From: Methylomonas sp. EFPC3
GTDB lineage: Bacteria; Pseudomonadota; Gammaproteobacteria; Methylococcales; Methylomonadaceae
Length of the DNA: 64,000 nucleotides
Direction of reading: 5' to 3'
Assembly: GCF_029643245.1 (NCBI RefSeq)
Contig: NZ_CP116398.1
Location: 2,108,001-2,172,000 of the forward strand
The notes below the pieces were generated by a model. That model ran no database searches. It saw only the letters and a program-made list of their open reading frames with translations, and was not told the DNA's origin. Numbering within the stretch: the stretch's first letter is position 1; each line of letters begins with the position of its first letter. This document shows positions 1 to 10,218 of the stretch, in pieces. The position numbers and the translations under genes were made by a program.

Positions 1-715
1 CTTGCAGAAAATCCTGCTGCGGATGCTTGCGTCCACCTTGCGGCGGCACCGAAGCTACCGTGCCTTCGATCAGCTTCAGCAGGGCCTGTTGCACCCCTTC
101 GCCGGACACATCCCGCGTAATCGACGGGTTATCGGCTTTACGGGAAATTTTGTCGATCTCATCGATGTAGACGATGCCGGTTTCGGCCTTCTCTACGTCG
201 TAGTCGCACTTTTGCAGAATCTTCAGGATGATGTTTTCGACGTCTTCGCCGACATATCCGGCTTCGGTCAAAGTCGTTGCGTCTGCGATCGTAAACGGTA
301 CATCCAACAATCTGGCCAGCGTTTCCGCGAGCAGGGTCTTACCGGAACCGGTCGGACCTATCAACAGAATATTACTTTTCGCCAACTCGACATCGCTTTT
401 CTTGCTGTTGCTACGCAGGCGTTTGTAATGATTGTAAACGGCCACTGCCAAAATTTTCTTGGCGTTTTCCTGGCCGATTACGTAATTATCCAATTCAGCT
501 TTGATTTCTTTGGGCTTAGGTAACGCACCGCCGGATACCGCCATTTCGTCTTCGAGCAATTCATCCCTGATGATGTCGTTACAAAGCTCGACACACTCGT
601 CGCAAACATAAACGGATGGCCCGGCAATCAGTTTCCGCACTTCATTTTGGCTTTTACCGCAAAAAGAACAGTAAAGAAGCTTTTCGTCGTCTTTACCTTT
701 CTTGTCTCTACTCAT
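1..715 (-). CDS. clpX: ATP-dependent Clp protease ATP-binding subunit ClpX (3' end beyond window)
   Basis: ClpX is the AAA+ unfoldase that feeds substrates into the ClpP peptidase chamber. About 238 N-terminal residues are visible. They include the zinc-binding domain with the CSFC and CDEC cysteine pairs (residues about 16-42), the Walker A GPTGSGKT, the Walker B region VYIDEIDKI, and the ClpX-typical GGRKHPQQ segment just before the window edge. The ATG at 715 follows clpP by about 100 bases on the same strand, in the usual order tig-clpP-clpX. The missing C-terminal part is a window boundary effect, not a mutation. Confidence 0.96.
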   Translation of the reverse strand, partial: MSRDKKGKDDEKLLYCSFCGKSQNEVRKLIAGPSVYVCDECVELCNDIIRDELLEDEMAVSGGALPKPKEIKAELDNYVIGQENAKKILAVAVYNHYKRLRSNSKKSDVELAKSNILLIGPTGSGKTLLAETLARLLDVPFTIADATTLTEAGYVGEDVENIILKILQKCDYDVEKAETGIVYIDEIDKISRKADNPSITRDVSGEGVQQALLKLIEGTVASVPPQGGRKHPQQDFLQ

Positions 716-818
716 AGACAGACTCCACCGTTTCACTTCGCTTCATCACAGAGATGAAATACTTCAAAAACCAATAGTAAACTCCCCCGCACATCGCGGC
801 AACCGGGGTGCGTTGCTG

Positions 819-1454
819 TTAACCGCTACGACTGGTCAACACCTTATCGATCAAACCGTAATCCACGGCCTGTTCCGCACTCAGAAAATTATCCCTATCG
901 GTATCCTGTTCGATCTTCTGCAAGGACTGGCCGGTGTGGTGCGCCAACACCTTGTTCAACCGATCCCGAATCTGCAGGATTTCTCTTGCATGGATGTCGA
1001 TATCCGAGGCCTGTCCCTGGAAACCACCCAAAGGCTGATGAATCATGACCCGGGAATGCGGCAAGCAATAACGTTTACCGGCCGCACCGCCCGCCAACAA
1101 CAACGCTCCCATACTGGCCGCCTGGCCGATGCACATGGTGCTGACGTCCGGCTTGATAAACTGCATCGTGTCGTAGATCGCCATACCCGCAGTTACCGAA
1201 CCGCCCGGCGAATTGATGTACAGGTGAATATCCTTATCCGGGTTTTCCGATTCCAGGAACAATAGTTGGGCCACAACCAGATTGGCCATGTAATCCTCAA
1301 CCTTGCCCACCAGAAAAATGACCCGCTCCTTCAGTAAACGGGAGTATATATCAAACGATCTTTCCCCACGGGCTGTTTGTTCAACCACTATCGGCACTAG
1401 ACCGCCCGCCGCTTGCGGCGCCATCATTTCGCTAATCACATTTTGGTTAAACAC
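819..1454 (-). CDS. clpP: ATP-dependent Clp protease proteolytic subunit ClpP
   Basis: This is the serine peptidase subunit of ClpXP, a cytoplasmic protein-degradation machine. The 211-residue product has the family length. The catalytic triad is recognisable: Ser in [10 protein letters not shown], His in RVMIHQP and Asp in the DTDRD segment. The oligomer-forming [11 protein letters not shown] loop is also present. The gene starts 18 bases after the tig stop and precedes clpX, so the three are probably co-transcribed. An internal start ten residues in (MAPQ) is possible, because ClpP usually carries a short propeptide. Confidence 0.97.
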   Translation of the reverse strand: MFNQNVISEMMAPQAAGGLVPIVVEQTARGERSFDIYSRLLKERVIFLVGKVEDYMANLVVAQLLFLESENPDKDIHLYINSPGGSVTAGMAIYDTMQFIKPDVSTMCIGQAASMGALLLAGGAAGKRYCLPHSRVMIHQPLGGFQGQASDIDIHAREILQIRDRLNKVLAHHTGQSLQKIEQDTDRDNFLSAEQAVDYGLIDKVLTSRSG

Positions 1455-1472
1455 GTTAAGCCCTCATTGTCA

Positions 1473-2765
1473 CTATCGTTCCATTACCTGATCAAAACCG
1501 ACGGTCACGTCGGCGACTTTAGCCTGACTTACGATCCATGCCACAGCCTGATCCTCCAGAACCATTTGTTGCACGTCGTTCAGCCGAGACTTGTCTGCAT
1601 AATACCAGTTCACGACGTCTTCAGGGCGCTCATAACTCTTCGCCATGTCTTCGATAACCGAACGAACTTTGTCGGCATCAACCTTCAATTCGTTTTTATG
1701 AATCACTTCGCCCAAAATCAAGCCCAAGGCCACGCGGCGCTTGGCTTGCTCTTCGAACATATCCCGCGGCAGATTCAGGTCTTCCAATTTCAAACGCATG
1801 TTCTTGGCCCGTTCCGCGTAAGGCTTCATCAGGGCTTGAATTTCCTGGTCAATCAATGCATTGGGGATCGACACCGAAATGTGCTCGAACAACGCATCCA
1901 TCACGGCGGTTTTCAATTTGTTTTTCAAGCCTTGCGCCAACTCCCGCTCCATGTTGGCGCGCACATCGGCGCGGAAGGTTACCGCATCGCCGTCTTCGAC
2001 GCCGTAGGCTTTTATGAAGTCGGCATCGACTTCGGGCAACACCGGCTCCTCGACTTTAACCAATTCGACTTCGAACTCAGCCGGTTTGCCGGCCAGCTTT
2101 TCACTGTTGTATTTTTCCGGAAAAGTCACAGCAAATGTTTTGCTTTCGCCGACGCTCAGGCCTTTCAGCTCGTCTTCGAAACCGGGGATCATTTGCTTGC
2201 CGCCGATCTCGACCTGATAGTTTTCGACCTTGCCGTCGGTGAAGTTTTCGCCTTCGCAAACACCGGAAAAATGGATCGAAACTCTGTCGCCTTCTTGCGA
2301 TGCGCGTTCGACGCCGTTCCAGGTTTTCTTCTGTTGCCGCAACTTTTCGACCATGTTATCGACATCGCTTTCTTCGACGCTCGCATTAGGCCGTTCGATT
2401 TGCAAGTTGTCGATGCCGTCCAACGCGATTTCCGGATACACTTCAAACTCGGCGACGTATTCGAATCCCTCGGTTTTCTCGCTGGGATGGATATGAGGAT
2501 GACCAGCCGGATTCAAATCCTGCTGTTGCAAAGCTTCAAAGTAAGTCGACTGAATCAAGTCGCCGGTGACTTCGTTTCTGACCCGATCGCCATAAAGTTT
2601 TTTCACCATACTCGCAGGCACTTTACCCGGGCGGAATCCATCGACTTTGACGGTGCGCGCCAGTGTTTTGAAGCGAGTTTCCATTTTTTCCTGAACTACG
2701 GCGTCTGGAATGCTGACAGTCATTTTCCGGCTTAATTCTGATGTCTTCTCGACAGAAACTTGCAT
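1473..2765 (-). CDS. tig: trigger factor (ribosome-associated chaperone and prolyl isomerase)
   Basis: Trigger factor binds at the ribosome exit tunnel and assists folding of nascent chains. The product is 430 residues, the usual size. The N-terminal ribosome-binding domain contains the FRPGKVP signature near residue 45. A FKBP-type peptidyl-prolyl isomerase domain covers about residues 150-240 (GDRVSIHFSG through PGFEDELKG), and a helical C-terminal chaperone domain follows. It is the first gene of the tig-clpP-clpX group, and a tRNA-Leu gene lies about 110 bases upstream on the same strand. Confidence 0.97.
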   Translation of the reverse strand: MQVSVEKTSELSRKMTVSIPDAVVQEKMETRFKTLARTVKVDGFRPGKVPASMVKKLYGDRVRNEVTGDLIQSTYFEALQQQDLNPAGHPHIHPSEKTEGFEYVAEFEVYPEIALDGIDNLQIERPNASVEESDVDNMVEKLRQQKKTWNGVERASQEGDRVSIHFSGVCEGENFTDGKVENYQVEIGGKQMIPGFEDELKGLSVGESKTFAVTFPEKYNSEKLAGKPAEFEVELVKVEEPVLPEVDADFIKAYGVEDGDAVTFRADVRANMERELAQGLKNKLKTAVMDALFEHISVSIPNALIDQEIQALMKPYAERAKNMRLKLEDLNLPRDMFEEQAKRRVALGLILGEVIHKNELKVDADKVRSVIEDMAKSYERPEDVVNWYYADKSRLNDVQQMVLEDQAVAWIVSQAKVADVTVGFDQVMER

Positions 2766-2873
2766 TGCTTTACCTCGATAACTAAAAAATAGGAATTTAT
2801 GATTCGGGAGAATCGTCGACGATGTTCAAATCCGGGGAGCTTTACGGTCGTAAAGTGACGCATTAAGCGGGTA

Positions 2874-2957
<84 letters not shown>

Positions 2958-3023
2958 AAAACAAAAGAACGCGGCATTATAATCAGCCGACCCGGCAAAA
3001 ACAACTTCGGTTACCTTTTTTCT

Positions 3024-3533
3024 ATGAGGCAATACGCCACTTCCAGCATGAATATTCGACTGCGCGGCGCAATCTCCGCTTTGGCATTAGCCCTTACGGC
3101 GGGCGCAAAGCCGGCACAGGCGGACGGACAAATCCCATTCGCCCACAAACTGGTTTTTGAGAATCAACAACATCCGGTCTACGTGGCTATCGCCAATAGC
3201 GCCGAGCAACGGGAATTGGGTTTGATGTTCCGCCGCGAGCTCGGCCCGGACCAAGGCATGCTATTCGTTTATGCGGACCAACGCCCGCGCAGCATGTGGA
3301 TGAAAAATACGATGATCGCGCTCGACGTGCTATTCGTCTCCGCAGACGCCAGGATCGCCGCCGTCCTGAAAAACCTGCCTCCCTGCAGAATCGACCCTTG
3401 CCGGATCTACGACTCGCAGATTCCGGCGCAGTACATGCTGGAATTGCCGGCCGGCTTTATCGACCGGCACGCAATCGGCATCGGCCAGAAATTGGTCTTG
3501 CCCGACGACCTAGCCACTGCCGACAGGGATTAA
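3024..3533 (+). CDS. DUF192 family exported protein
   Basis: The product is a 169-residue secreted protein of the DUF192 family, whose biochemical role is not established. A signal peptide ends near KPAQADG (about residue 34). The family's hallmark is visible: the LGLMFRREL segment followed by MWMKNTMIALDVLFV and the LELPAGF motif near the end. The start could also be the second ATG at 3048; neither start has a strong ribosome-binding site. The stop overlaps the topA stop by four bases on the opposite strand (convergent). Confidence 0.85.
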   Translation: MRQYATSSMNIRLRGAISALALALTAGAKPAQADGQIPFAHKLVFENQQHPVYVAIANSAEQRELGLMFRRELGPDQGMLFVYADQRPRSMWMKNTMIALDVLFVSADARIAAVLKNLPPCRIDPCRIYDSQIPAQYMLELPAGFIDRHAIGIGQKLVLPDDLATADRD

Positions 3534-5845
3534 GGCCCATTGACATCCTCGGCATCGCCTTCATACGGCGTTGCGTATTTGCATTCCTTCTGCGGGCAGA
3601 CTTTTTCGGTGCCCCGGCGCTTCGTGGTTTTCAAGGTCAGAATCGGCCAATGACAATCCGGACATTCTTCCTTGATCGGCGCATCCCATAACGCATAATC
3701 GCATTTTGGGTATTCCGAACAGGAGTAGAAAATCTTACCGCTGCGTGCCTTGCGCTTCAAAATCGCGCCGTTTTTGCACTGCGGGCATTCGACCCCGGTA
3801 TCCTGAGGCTTTTCCAGCGGTTCGATGTGCTTGCATTTCGGATAAGCGCTGCAACCGACAAACTTGCCGTAACGCCCGGTCTTGATCACCAACGCCGACT
3901 CGCACTTCGGGCAGACGCGACCTTCGACCACTTCCGGCTCGTTAGCCGCCACCGCATTGTCTTCGCCGAGATTGCGGGTGTAAGAACAAGTCGGATAATT
4001 GGTACAACCGATGAAACGGCCGTTCCGGCCCAACCGGATCGACAAGGCGCTGCCGCATTCCGGGCATTTTTCGTCGATACTTTCTTGCGTGACATCCTTG
4101 CGCTGTACGCTTTCTTCTTTCTCGTTGATCAACTGGGTAAACGGCCGCCAGAAATCGTTCATCAACGGAATCCAATCCTTTTCGCCGCGGGATACCGCGT
4201 CCAGTTCGTCCTCCAGATTAGCGGTAAAACCGTAGTCAACGTACTTGGTGAAATGCTCCGTCAGGAATTTGTTGACGATGCGACCGACATCGGTCGGATA
4301 GAAACGCTTGTTTTCTATCGTCACATATTCGCGATTTTGCAGTGTCGAAATGATGGTCGCATAGGTCGAAGGCCGGCCGATGCCGTGTTCTTCCAAAGCC
4401 TTGACCAAACTGGCCTCGCTATAACGCGGCGGCGGCTCGGTAAAATGCTGGGTGGCGACGATCTCCTGCAGCTTGACCGGCCGTCCTTCCTCCATCGGCG
4501 GCAGAATACTTTCCTGGTCGTCCGCCGCTTCTTTGCTGTCGTCGACGCCTTCCAGATAAACCATCATGAAGCCGGGATTGGTCACGGTGGAACCGGTGGC
4601 GCGAAACACATTTTTTTCGCTACCGCAGTTCAAATCCACGGCCACAAGGTTCAGAGTGGCATGGATCATCTGACAGGCTACGGTACGCTTCCAGATTAAA
4701 TCGTAAAGTTTGTACTGCTCAGCCGTCAGCCGGCCTTTGACCTGCTCAGGCAAACGTTGCACCGAGGTCGGCCGAATAGCCTCGTGAGCTTCTTGTGCGT
4801 TTTTTGACTTGGTTTTAAATTCGCGCGGCTGTTTCGGCACGTTCTCGGCACCGTATTTCTCGGCAATCAGAGCGCGAATATCGGCAACAGCTTCTTCTGC
4901 CAGATTCACCGAGTCGGTACGCATATAAGAGATTAAACCGACAGTTTCGCCACCGAGATCAATGCCCTCGTACAACTGCTGAGCAACCATCATCGTGCGC
5001 TTGGTGGTAAACCCCAGTTTCCGCGCCGCTTCCTGTTGCAAGGTCGACGTGATAAACGGCGGCGCCGGATTCCTGTTGCGCTGTTTCTTCTCCAGCTTGG
5101 CAACAATCAGCTGGCCGTCGGCTTCGGCCAACAAAGTCTGTTTGACCTGATGGGCCTGCGCTTCTTCAGTAAAGCTGAATTGGTTGAGTTTTTCGCCGTT
5201 GAAATGCGTCAGTTTGGCTTTGAAAGGCTGACCCTGGGCATTGGCTTCGGCAGTATGCGACCAGTACTCGCGGGTCTTAAACGCTTCGATCTCCATCTCG
5301 CGCTCGACGATCATCCGCAACGCCGGACTTTGCACCCGGCCGGCGGACAAACCGCGGCGGATTTTCTTCCACAGCAACGGCGACAAATTGAAGCCCACTA
5401 GATAATCCAAGGCCCGCCGCGCCTGTTGGGCATTGACCAGACTGTTGGATAACTCGGTCGGATGGGCAATAGCTTCAGTGACGGCCTTCTTGGTGATTTC
5501 GTGAAACACCACCCGCCGCACCTCTTTGTCCTTTAGGAGCTTTTTCTCCTTCAAATGCTCGAAAACGTGCCAGGAAATCGCCTCGCCTTCCCGATCCGGG
5601 TCGGTCGCCAAATAAAGCGTATCCACATCTTTAATGGCCTTACCGATTTCCTGCAGATGGCGCTGGTTGCGGTCGATAACCTGATACTTCATCGCAAAGC
5701 CGTTCTCCGGATCGACTGCGCCTTCTTTGGGTATCAAATCGCGAACATGGCCGTAGGAGGCGAGAACCTGAAAATCTTTACCCAGGTATTTTTCGATGGT
5801 TTTGCATTTCGCAGGCGACTCTACAATGACTAAACTTTTGCTCAT
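3530..5845 (-). CDS. topA: DNA topoisomerase I (type IA)
   Basis: Topoisomerase I relaxes negative supercoils. The 771-residue protein begins with a TOPRIM domain (KSLVIVESPAKCKTIEKYLG; acidic residues in TDPDREGEA). The catalytic tyrosine lies in GLISYMRTDS, about residue 305. Four C-terminal zinc-ribbon modules show CPECGS, CPKCES, CPQCKN and CPDCHW type cysteine pairs. The gene lies 15 bases downstream of smg and ends the LysM-dprA-smg-topA group, a common gammaproteobacterial arrangement. Confidence 0.97.
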   Translation of the reverse strand: MSKSLVIVESPAKCKTIEKYLGKDFQVLASYGHVRDLIPKEGAVDPENGFAMKYQVIDRNQRHLQEIGKAIKDVDTLYLATDPDREGEAISWHVFEHLKEKKLLKDKEVRRVVFHEITKKAVTEAIAHPTELSNSLVNAQQARRALDYLVGFNLSPLLWKKIRRGLSAGRVQSPALRMIVEREMEIEAFKTREYWSHTAEANAQGQPFKAKLTHFNGEKLNQFSFTEEAQAHQVKQTLLAEADGQLIVAKLEKKQRNRNPAPPFITSTLQQEAARKLGFTTKRTMMVAQQLYEGIDLGGETVGLISYMRTDSVNLAEEAVADIRALIAEKYGAENVPKQPREFKTKSKNAQEAHEAIRPTSVQRLPEQVKGRLTAEQYKLYDLIWKRTVACQMIHATLNLVAVDLNCGSEKNVFRATGSTVTNPGFMMVYLEGVDDSKEAADDQESILPPMEEGRPVKLQEIVATQHFTEPPPRYSEASLVKALEEHGIGRPSTYATIISTLQNREYVTIENKRFYPTDVGRIVNKFLTEHFTKYVDYGFTANLEDELDAVSRGEKDWIPLMNDFWRPFTQLINEKEESVQRKDVTQESIDEKCPECGSALSIRLGRNGRFIGCTNYPTCSYTRNLGEDNAVAANEPEVVEGRVCPKCESALVIKTGRYGKFVGCSAYPKCKHIEPLEKPQDTGVECPQCKNGAILKRKARSGKIFYSCSEYPKCDYALWDAPIKEECPDCHWPILTLKTTKRRGTEKVCPQKECKYATPYEGDAEDVNGP

Positions 5846-5860
5846 ACAGTCGTAAAAGCC

Positions 5861-6328
5861 TCAGTGTAAAGAACTAGGTATCAAATCGTAGACGATGTCT
5901 TCCATTCTGGAAAAAGCGGCACTGTCACCGGGTTGGCTCAATAGCACCATCAACACAATCCACTTCAATTTGTCTAGGGTGATATTTTCGTCTTTCAAGG
6001 CCATCGCCCGGTCGATGGCGATCTCGCGGTTGCCCGGAGTCAAAATACCGGCGTGTTCCAAGTACATTAGAAAATCGCGGCATTCCAAATCGAAAACAGC
6101 GTTTTCCTGTTGGCTAAAAATCCGGAAAGACGACGAAACCGCCGGCGATATGCTGTCCATTTCCGCGAGCGACTCCAGCCAATCGAAGGCTTTATTGACG
6201 TCCGGCTGCTGAAAACCGGCATCCAACAATTCGCTGGCAATGATTGAAGTATCGGGGTAGTTATCGCTGTCGCCATCCAGATAGTTTTCAAACAGATATA
6301 TCAGCACATCAAAAATATCTTCTTTCAT
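5861..6328 (-). CDS. smg: Smg family protein (DUF494)
   Basis: This 155-residue acidic, mainly helical protein matches the Smg/DUF494 family, which sits between dprA and topA in many gammaproteobacteria. The beginning (MKEDIFDVLIYLFENYL) is typical. The molecular function is unknown; the conserved position beside dprA hints at a link with DNA processing but proves nothing. Spacing is 8 bases from the dprA stop and 15 bases to topA, so one transcript is likely. Confidence 0.9.
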   Translation of the reverse strand: MKEDIFDVLIYLFENYLDGDSDNYPDTSIIASELLDAGFQQPDVNKAFDWLESLAEMDSISPAVSSSFRIFSQQENAVFDLECRDFLMYLEHAGILTPGNREIAIDRAMALKDENITLDKLKWIVLMVLLSQPGDSAAFSRMEDIVYDLIPSSLH

Positions 6329-6336
6329 TAGAACCT

Positions 6337-7470
6337 TTATTTGATTCGAAGGTAGCTACCGCCGGCGATACCGGCGACATAGCCCTGCAGCTCCAACACC
6401 AGCAACATCGAGGAGACCTCTTCGACCGTCCAAGTACCTGCGTGCACCAAAGCATCTACCGTTGTGGGGCTATACGGAATCAAATTCAATAGATTTTGTT
6501 GTTCCAGGTCAAGCACAGTCTGCGCCGATTCCGGCTCGGTTCGCATACTTTGTTGATTATATTGGCCTAATTCTTCAAAAATATCCTCGGCGGTCTCCAC
6601 CAGTTTCGCACCTTGCCGAATCAGGGCATTGCAGCCGCGTGCCAGCGGGTTATGGATCGAACCCGGAATCGCAAACACCTCCCGATTCTGCTCCAACGCC
6701 AGCCGCGCCGTGATCAGCGATCCGCTCTGCTGCGCCGCCTCCACCACCAGCAAGCCCAGGCATAGGCCGCTGATGATGCGATTCCTGAGCGGGAAATGAC
6801 TGGCCTTGGCGCCGGTGCCGGGCGGAAATTCGGACACCAAAGCGCCGTGCTCGACGATTTGCGTGGCCAAGTCCTTGTGCCGGGCCGGATATACCCGGTC
6901 CAGCCCGGTGCCGGCCACGGCAACGGTACAGCCGTTGGCGTTCAAAGCCCCTTGGTGGCTGGCGGCATCGATGCCCAACGCCAAACCGCTGGTAATGACC
7001 AACCCGGCGGCCGCCAGCGTTTCGGCAAATTGCAGAGCGGTACTGACCCCGACCGGGGACGGATTGCGACTGCCGACGATCGCCAATTGCGGCTCGGCCA
7101 ATACGGCCGGATCGCCTTTCACGAACAGCACCGGCGGCGGCCGGTCGATTTCTTTCAATTGGGGAGGATAGTCCGGATCCCGCAGCGTAAACGCATGGTT
7201 ACCGGTTTGTGCCAGCCAAGCCAGATCCGTTTCGACGGCCTGCCAGTCGGGCGCTTGCAACACGGAGATTAACTTGTCGCTGATTCCGAGAGCGCCAAGG
7301 CTGGCGCGGGAGGCGGTAAAAATAGCTTCAGGTTGAAAATGCTCCAGCAAGCGCTGAATCGTTCCGCCGCCGATGCCCGGCATGCGCAACAAGGCCAACC
7401 AGTATTTCAGCTCGGAATCGCGCGCCAGGTCCAATTCAGTCAACCGATCGAGCCGCTCGCCCCGGAGCAC
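6337..7470 (-). CDS. dprA: DNA-processing protein DprA
   Basis: DprA binds incoming single-stranded DNA and loads RecA during natural transformation. The 377-residue product has an N-terminal helix-hairpin-helix region (PGIGGGTIQRLLEHF) and the Rossmann-like DprA core with LAIVGSRNPSPVG, ITSGLALGIDAASHQGAL and FPPGTGA. A C-terminal winged-helix domain (residues about 320-377, TVDALVHAGTWTVEEVSSML) completes it. The start is a GTG at 7470. The gene follows the LysM gene by 30 bases and precedes smg by 8. An intact dprA suggests DNA uptake is possible, but no other competence genes are seen here. Confidence 0.95.
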   Translation of the reverse strand: MLRGERLDRLTELDLARDSELKYWLALLRMPGIGGGTIQRLLEHFQPEAIFTASRASLGALGISDKLISVLQAPDWQAVETDLAWLAQTGNHAFTLRDPDYPPQLKEIDRPPPVLFVKGDPAVLAEPQLAIVGSRNPSPVGVSTALQFAETLAAAGLVITSGLALGIDAASHQGALNANGCTVAVAGTGLDRVYPARHKDLATQIVEHGALVSEFPPGTGAKASHFPLRNRIISGLCLGLLVVEAAQQSGSLITARLALEQNREVFAIPGSIHNPLARGCNALIRQGAKLVETAEDIFEELGQYNQQSMRTEPESAQTVLDLEQQNLLNLIPYSPTTVDALVHAGTWTVEEVSSMLLVLELQGYVAGIAGGSYLRIK

Positions 7471-7500
7471 TTAGGATCAGGTCGCGCCATACCGTAAAGG

Positions 7501-8535
7501 TCAAGGCGTCTGCACCCGGTCCAAGGTGTGCATCGCGGCCGACGCTTTCATCACCAAGGCATAGCTGACCCGCTCGAAGGTCCGGAACACCATCAGTTCA
7601 CCGGCCAGCTCGTCCGGCATTTTCACCGCAACCCCTTCCGGAGACTGGTAGCGGTCCACCAAGAAGTTACCGCGCCGGTAAACGTCGAACACATGGCCGA
7701 CTTCGATATCGTCGGCCGTTCCTTTATCGATCACCACCACGTCGTGCTGGCCGATCTGGGATACGCCGCCCATCACCCGGATAATACTGCCGACGATTTG
7801 TTTTTCCGGCGGCCGCGGGAAGTAGTTCAACGCCAATTCGCCTTCGGACGTCAGCATCAAGCGGTCGCCGCGCTGAACCTCCATATCCGATTTATTGATG
7901 ACCAGCGTCGCCGGATCGCCGGGCTGTTGCAACGTGGTATCGGCAATGAACTGAGCCTCGTAACCCAAAATCTCTTTGGTAACCGGGCTGATGTAAGGCT
8001 TGCCCTGCCGGTAGATCGTATAACCCAAGCCCTGTGGCTCCTCGATCGCCCGCACGTAAACCCCGTCGCCAGCGCCGGCGATCAGATGCTCGCCGACGAA
8101 ACCGATCACGTAGGGCGCGCGCTGCAATTCATCGGCCGTCACCACTTTCGGCGAATTCAGAAACTGGATAATCGCATCACTCGGCACCATCCGTATGGCT
8201 TGTTCGACCGAAGATTCGCGAACCCGTGGCAACAGTTTTTCTTCAGTTGCATCGCCCGGAGTGAAACTTAACCTGGGTTTACCATCAACATAAGAAAAGT
8301 ACAAAGTATCACCCGGATAAATCCAGTGAGGGTCTTTAACTTGCGGATTGTTATGCCAGAGCTCGGGCCATTGCCAAGGATGTTGCAAAAACTTGCCGGA
8401 GATATCCCACAGCGTGTCGCCTTTTACCACCGTGTATTGGTCGGGATGATTGGGGTTGATCTGCAATTCGTCGGCGCGTGCAGTTGCCGCGGCCAACAAC
8501 GAAAATGCAATACCCAGAGCGGTGCGAAGCAACAT
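7501..8535 (-). CDS. LysM peptidoglycan-binding domain protein
   Basis: The product is a 344-residue exported protein. A signal peptide (LLRTALGIAFSLLAAATARA) is followed at about residues 33-80 by one LysM domain (YTVVKGDTLWDISGKFL ... NPQVKDPHWIYPGDTLYF), which binds peptidoglycan glycan strands. The remaining 260 residues form a beta-rich region of no named function. Proteins of this architecture are commonly encoded just upstream of dprA in gammaproteobacteria. The promoter must lie in the 241-base gap shared with the divergent def gene; that gap also holds a GC-rich inverted repeat near 8611-8632. Confidence 0.9.
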   Translation of the reverse strand: MLLRTALGIAFSLLAAATARADELQINPNHPDQYTVVKGDTLWDISGKFLQHPWQWPELWHNNPQVKDPHWIYPGDTLYFSYVDGKPRLSFTPGDATEEKLLPRVRESSVEQAIRMVPSDAIIQFLNSPKVVTADELQRAPYVIGFVGEHLIAGAGDGVYVRAIEEPQGLGYTIYRQGKPYISPVTKEILGYEAQFIADTTLQQPGDPATLVINKSDMEVQRGDRLMLTSEGELALNYFPRPPEKQIVGSIIRVMGGVSQIGQHDVVVIDKGTADDIEVGHVFDVYRRGNFLVDRYQSPEGVAVKMPDELAGELMVFRTFERVSYALVMKASAAMHTLDRVQTP

Positions 8536-8776
8536 ATATCTATCCTGCCGAAGCCAGTAACGTGTTCGATCCGATCTCTAACAGCCGAAACCGGGCGTAG
8601 TATGAGCCGGCCGGCGCTATCGCCGCCGGCCGCCAATAGAATTTGCCGCACAGTTTAGATGAATTGACGCAGATTGCCAGCAGTACGCCGCGGCTCGCTG
8701 GCCTGTCGCAGCATGCAAACCCAGGCTGATTTCGGATAGAATCGCCGACATTGATTTCAGCAATACGGAGTAAGGC

Positions 8777-9283
8777 GTGAGTATTCTTACGATTTTGGAG
8801 TTCCCCGACAAACGCTTGCGCACGGTCGCCAGCGAGGTGGAGCGAGTCGACGACGGCATCAGAAAACTGGTCGACGACATGATCGAAACCATGTATTCGG
8901 CCAAGGGCGTCGGCCTGGCCGCAACCCAGGTCAACGTCCATAAACGCGTGATCGTGATGGATGTCTCCGAAAACAAAGACAATCCAATCTGCCTGATCAA
9001 CCCGCAAATCGTCGAACGCGACGGCGTTGAAGAATCCGAAGAAGGCTGCTTATCCGTACCCGGCTTCTTCGAAAAAGTCAGCCGCGCCGAACAGATCAAA
9101 GTCAAAGCGCTCGATCGTAACGGCGACAGTTTCGAACTCGAAGCCCGCGACTTGTTGGCGGTTTGCATCCAACACGAAATGGACCATCTGGAAGGTAAGC
9201 TGTTCGTCGATTATCTGTCGGCATTCAAGCGTAACCGAATAAAATCCAAACTGGATAAGATCCACCGCTCACAGGGCGTATAA
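8777..9283 (+). CDS. def: peptide deformylase
   Basis: Peptide deformylase removes the formyl group from the initiator methionine of new proteins. The 168-residue product carries all three family motifs: [18 protein letters not shown] (cysteine metal ligand) and [10 protein letters not shown] (the HExxH metal-binding helix). It starts a plus-strand cluster, with fmt beginning 8 bases after its stop. The two enzymes remove and add the same formyl group, so the pairing is functionally sensible. Confidence 0.97.
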   Translation: MSILTILEFPDKRLRTVASEVERVDDGIRKLVDDMIETMYSAKGVGLAATQVNVHKRVIVMDVSENKDNPICLINPQIVERDGVEESEEGCLSVPGFFEKVSRAEQIKVKALDRNGDSFELEARDLLAVCIQHEMDHLEGKLFVDYLSAFKRNRIKSKLDKIHRSQGV

Positions 9284-9291
9284 GGACAACC

Positions 9292-10218
9292 ATGAAAATC
9301 GTTTTTGCCGGCACCCCGGAATTCGCGGTGCCAACGTTGCAAACCCTGATAGATTCGCCGCACGAAGTTATCGCCGCCTATACCCAACCGGACCGGCCGG
9401 CAGGCCGCGGCCGTAAATTGACGGCCAGTCCGATCAAAGATTTGGCGTTGACGGCCGGCATCCCGGTCGCCCAGCCGGAAAACTTCAAAACCGCCGAAGC
9501 CATCCAAGCCCTGGCCGATTTAAAGCCCGAGTTGCTGGTTGTGGTCGCCTACGGCCTGATTTTGCCGCAAGCGGTGCTCGATATTCCCAAGTTCGGCTGC
9601 ATCAACGTCCACGGCTCGTTATTACCGCGCTGGCGCGGCGCGGCACCGATCCATCGTGCCGTGATGGCCGGCGATGCCAAAACCGGCGTCACGATCATGA
9701 AAGTCGTCAAAAAACTCGATGCCGGCGATATGCTGCTCAAGCTGGAATGCCCGATCAGTGCCGACGCCACCTCCAGCGAATTGCACGACCGCCTAGCCGA
9801 ACTCGGCGCCCAAGGTTTGCTGCAAGTGGTGGATATGATTGAGCGCGGTGCTTTGCAAGCCGAAGCTCAGGACGAGAGCCTGGTCACCTATGCCCATAAG
9901 CTGGAAAAACAGGAAGCGTTAATCGATTGGCGACAATCGGCGGTCGAACTGGACCGAAAAATTCGCGGCCTCAACGCCTGGCCGGTAGCGCAAACCACCT
10001 TCGCCGGCCAGATCTTGCGCGTTTGGCGCAGCGAAGTCTTGGCGAAGGCGGCGACCTTAGCGCCCGGCACGATAGACAGTTCGGCGCAAGCCCTGGACGT
10101 CGCTACCGGCGACGGCATGCTTCGGTTACTGGAAGTGCAACTGCCGGGCGGCAAGCGCATCAACGGCAAGGATTTTCTGAACGCGCATCCTGCCGCCGGC
10201 GTCTTACTCGGCTTATGA
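9292..10218 (+). CDS. fmt: methionyl-tRNA formyltransferase
   Basis: Fmt transfers a formyl group from 10-formyltetrahydrofolate to Met-tRNAi. The 308-residue protein opens with MKIVFAGTPEFAVPTL and has the catalytic segment INVHGSLLPRWRGAAPI near residue 105, where Asn, His and a later Asp act together. The C-terminal OB-like tRNA-binding domain contains the IRGLNAWPVAQT segment. Its TGA stop overlaps the ATG of rsmB in an ATGA junction, which suggests coupled translation. Confidence 0.97.
   Translation: MKIVFAGTPEFAVPTLQTLIDSPHEVIAAYTQPDRPAGRGRKLTASPIKDLALTAGIPVAQPENFKTAEAIQALADLKPELLVVVAYGLILPQAVLDIPKFGCINVHGSLLPRWRGAAPIHRAVMAGDAKTGVTIMKVVKKLDAGDMLLKLECPISADATSSELHDRLAELGAQGLLQVVDMIERGALQAEAQDESLVTYAHKLEKQEALIDWRQSAVELDRKIRGLNAWPVAQTTFAGQILRVWRSEVLAKAATLAPGTIDSSAQALDVATGDGMLRLLEVQLPGGKRINGKDFLNAHPAAGVLLGL

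Noticed and set aside
1413-2735. 440-residue plus-strand open frame opposite tig
   Set aside because: It is the antisense shadow of the trigger factor gene, whose domains are clear.
2840-2855. Perfect 16-base palindrome after tRNA-Leu as a terminator
   Set aside because: The stem is short with a two-base centre and no T-run; it could help transcript ending but is not callable as a terminator.
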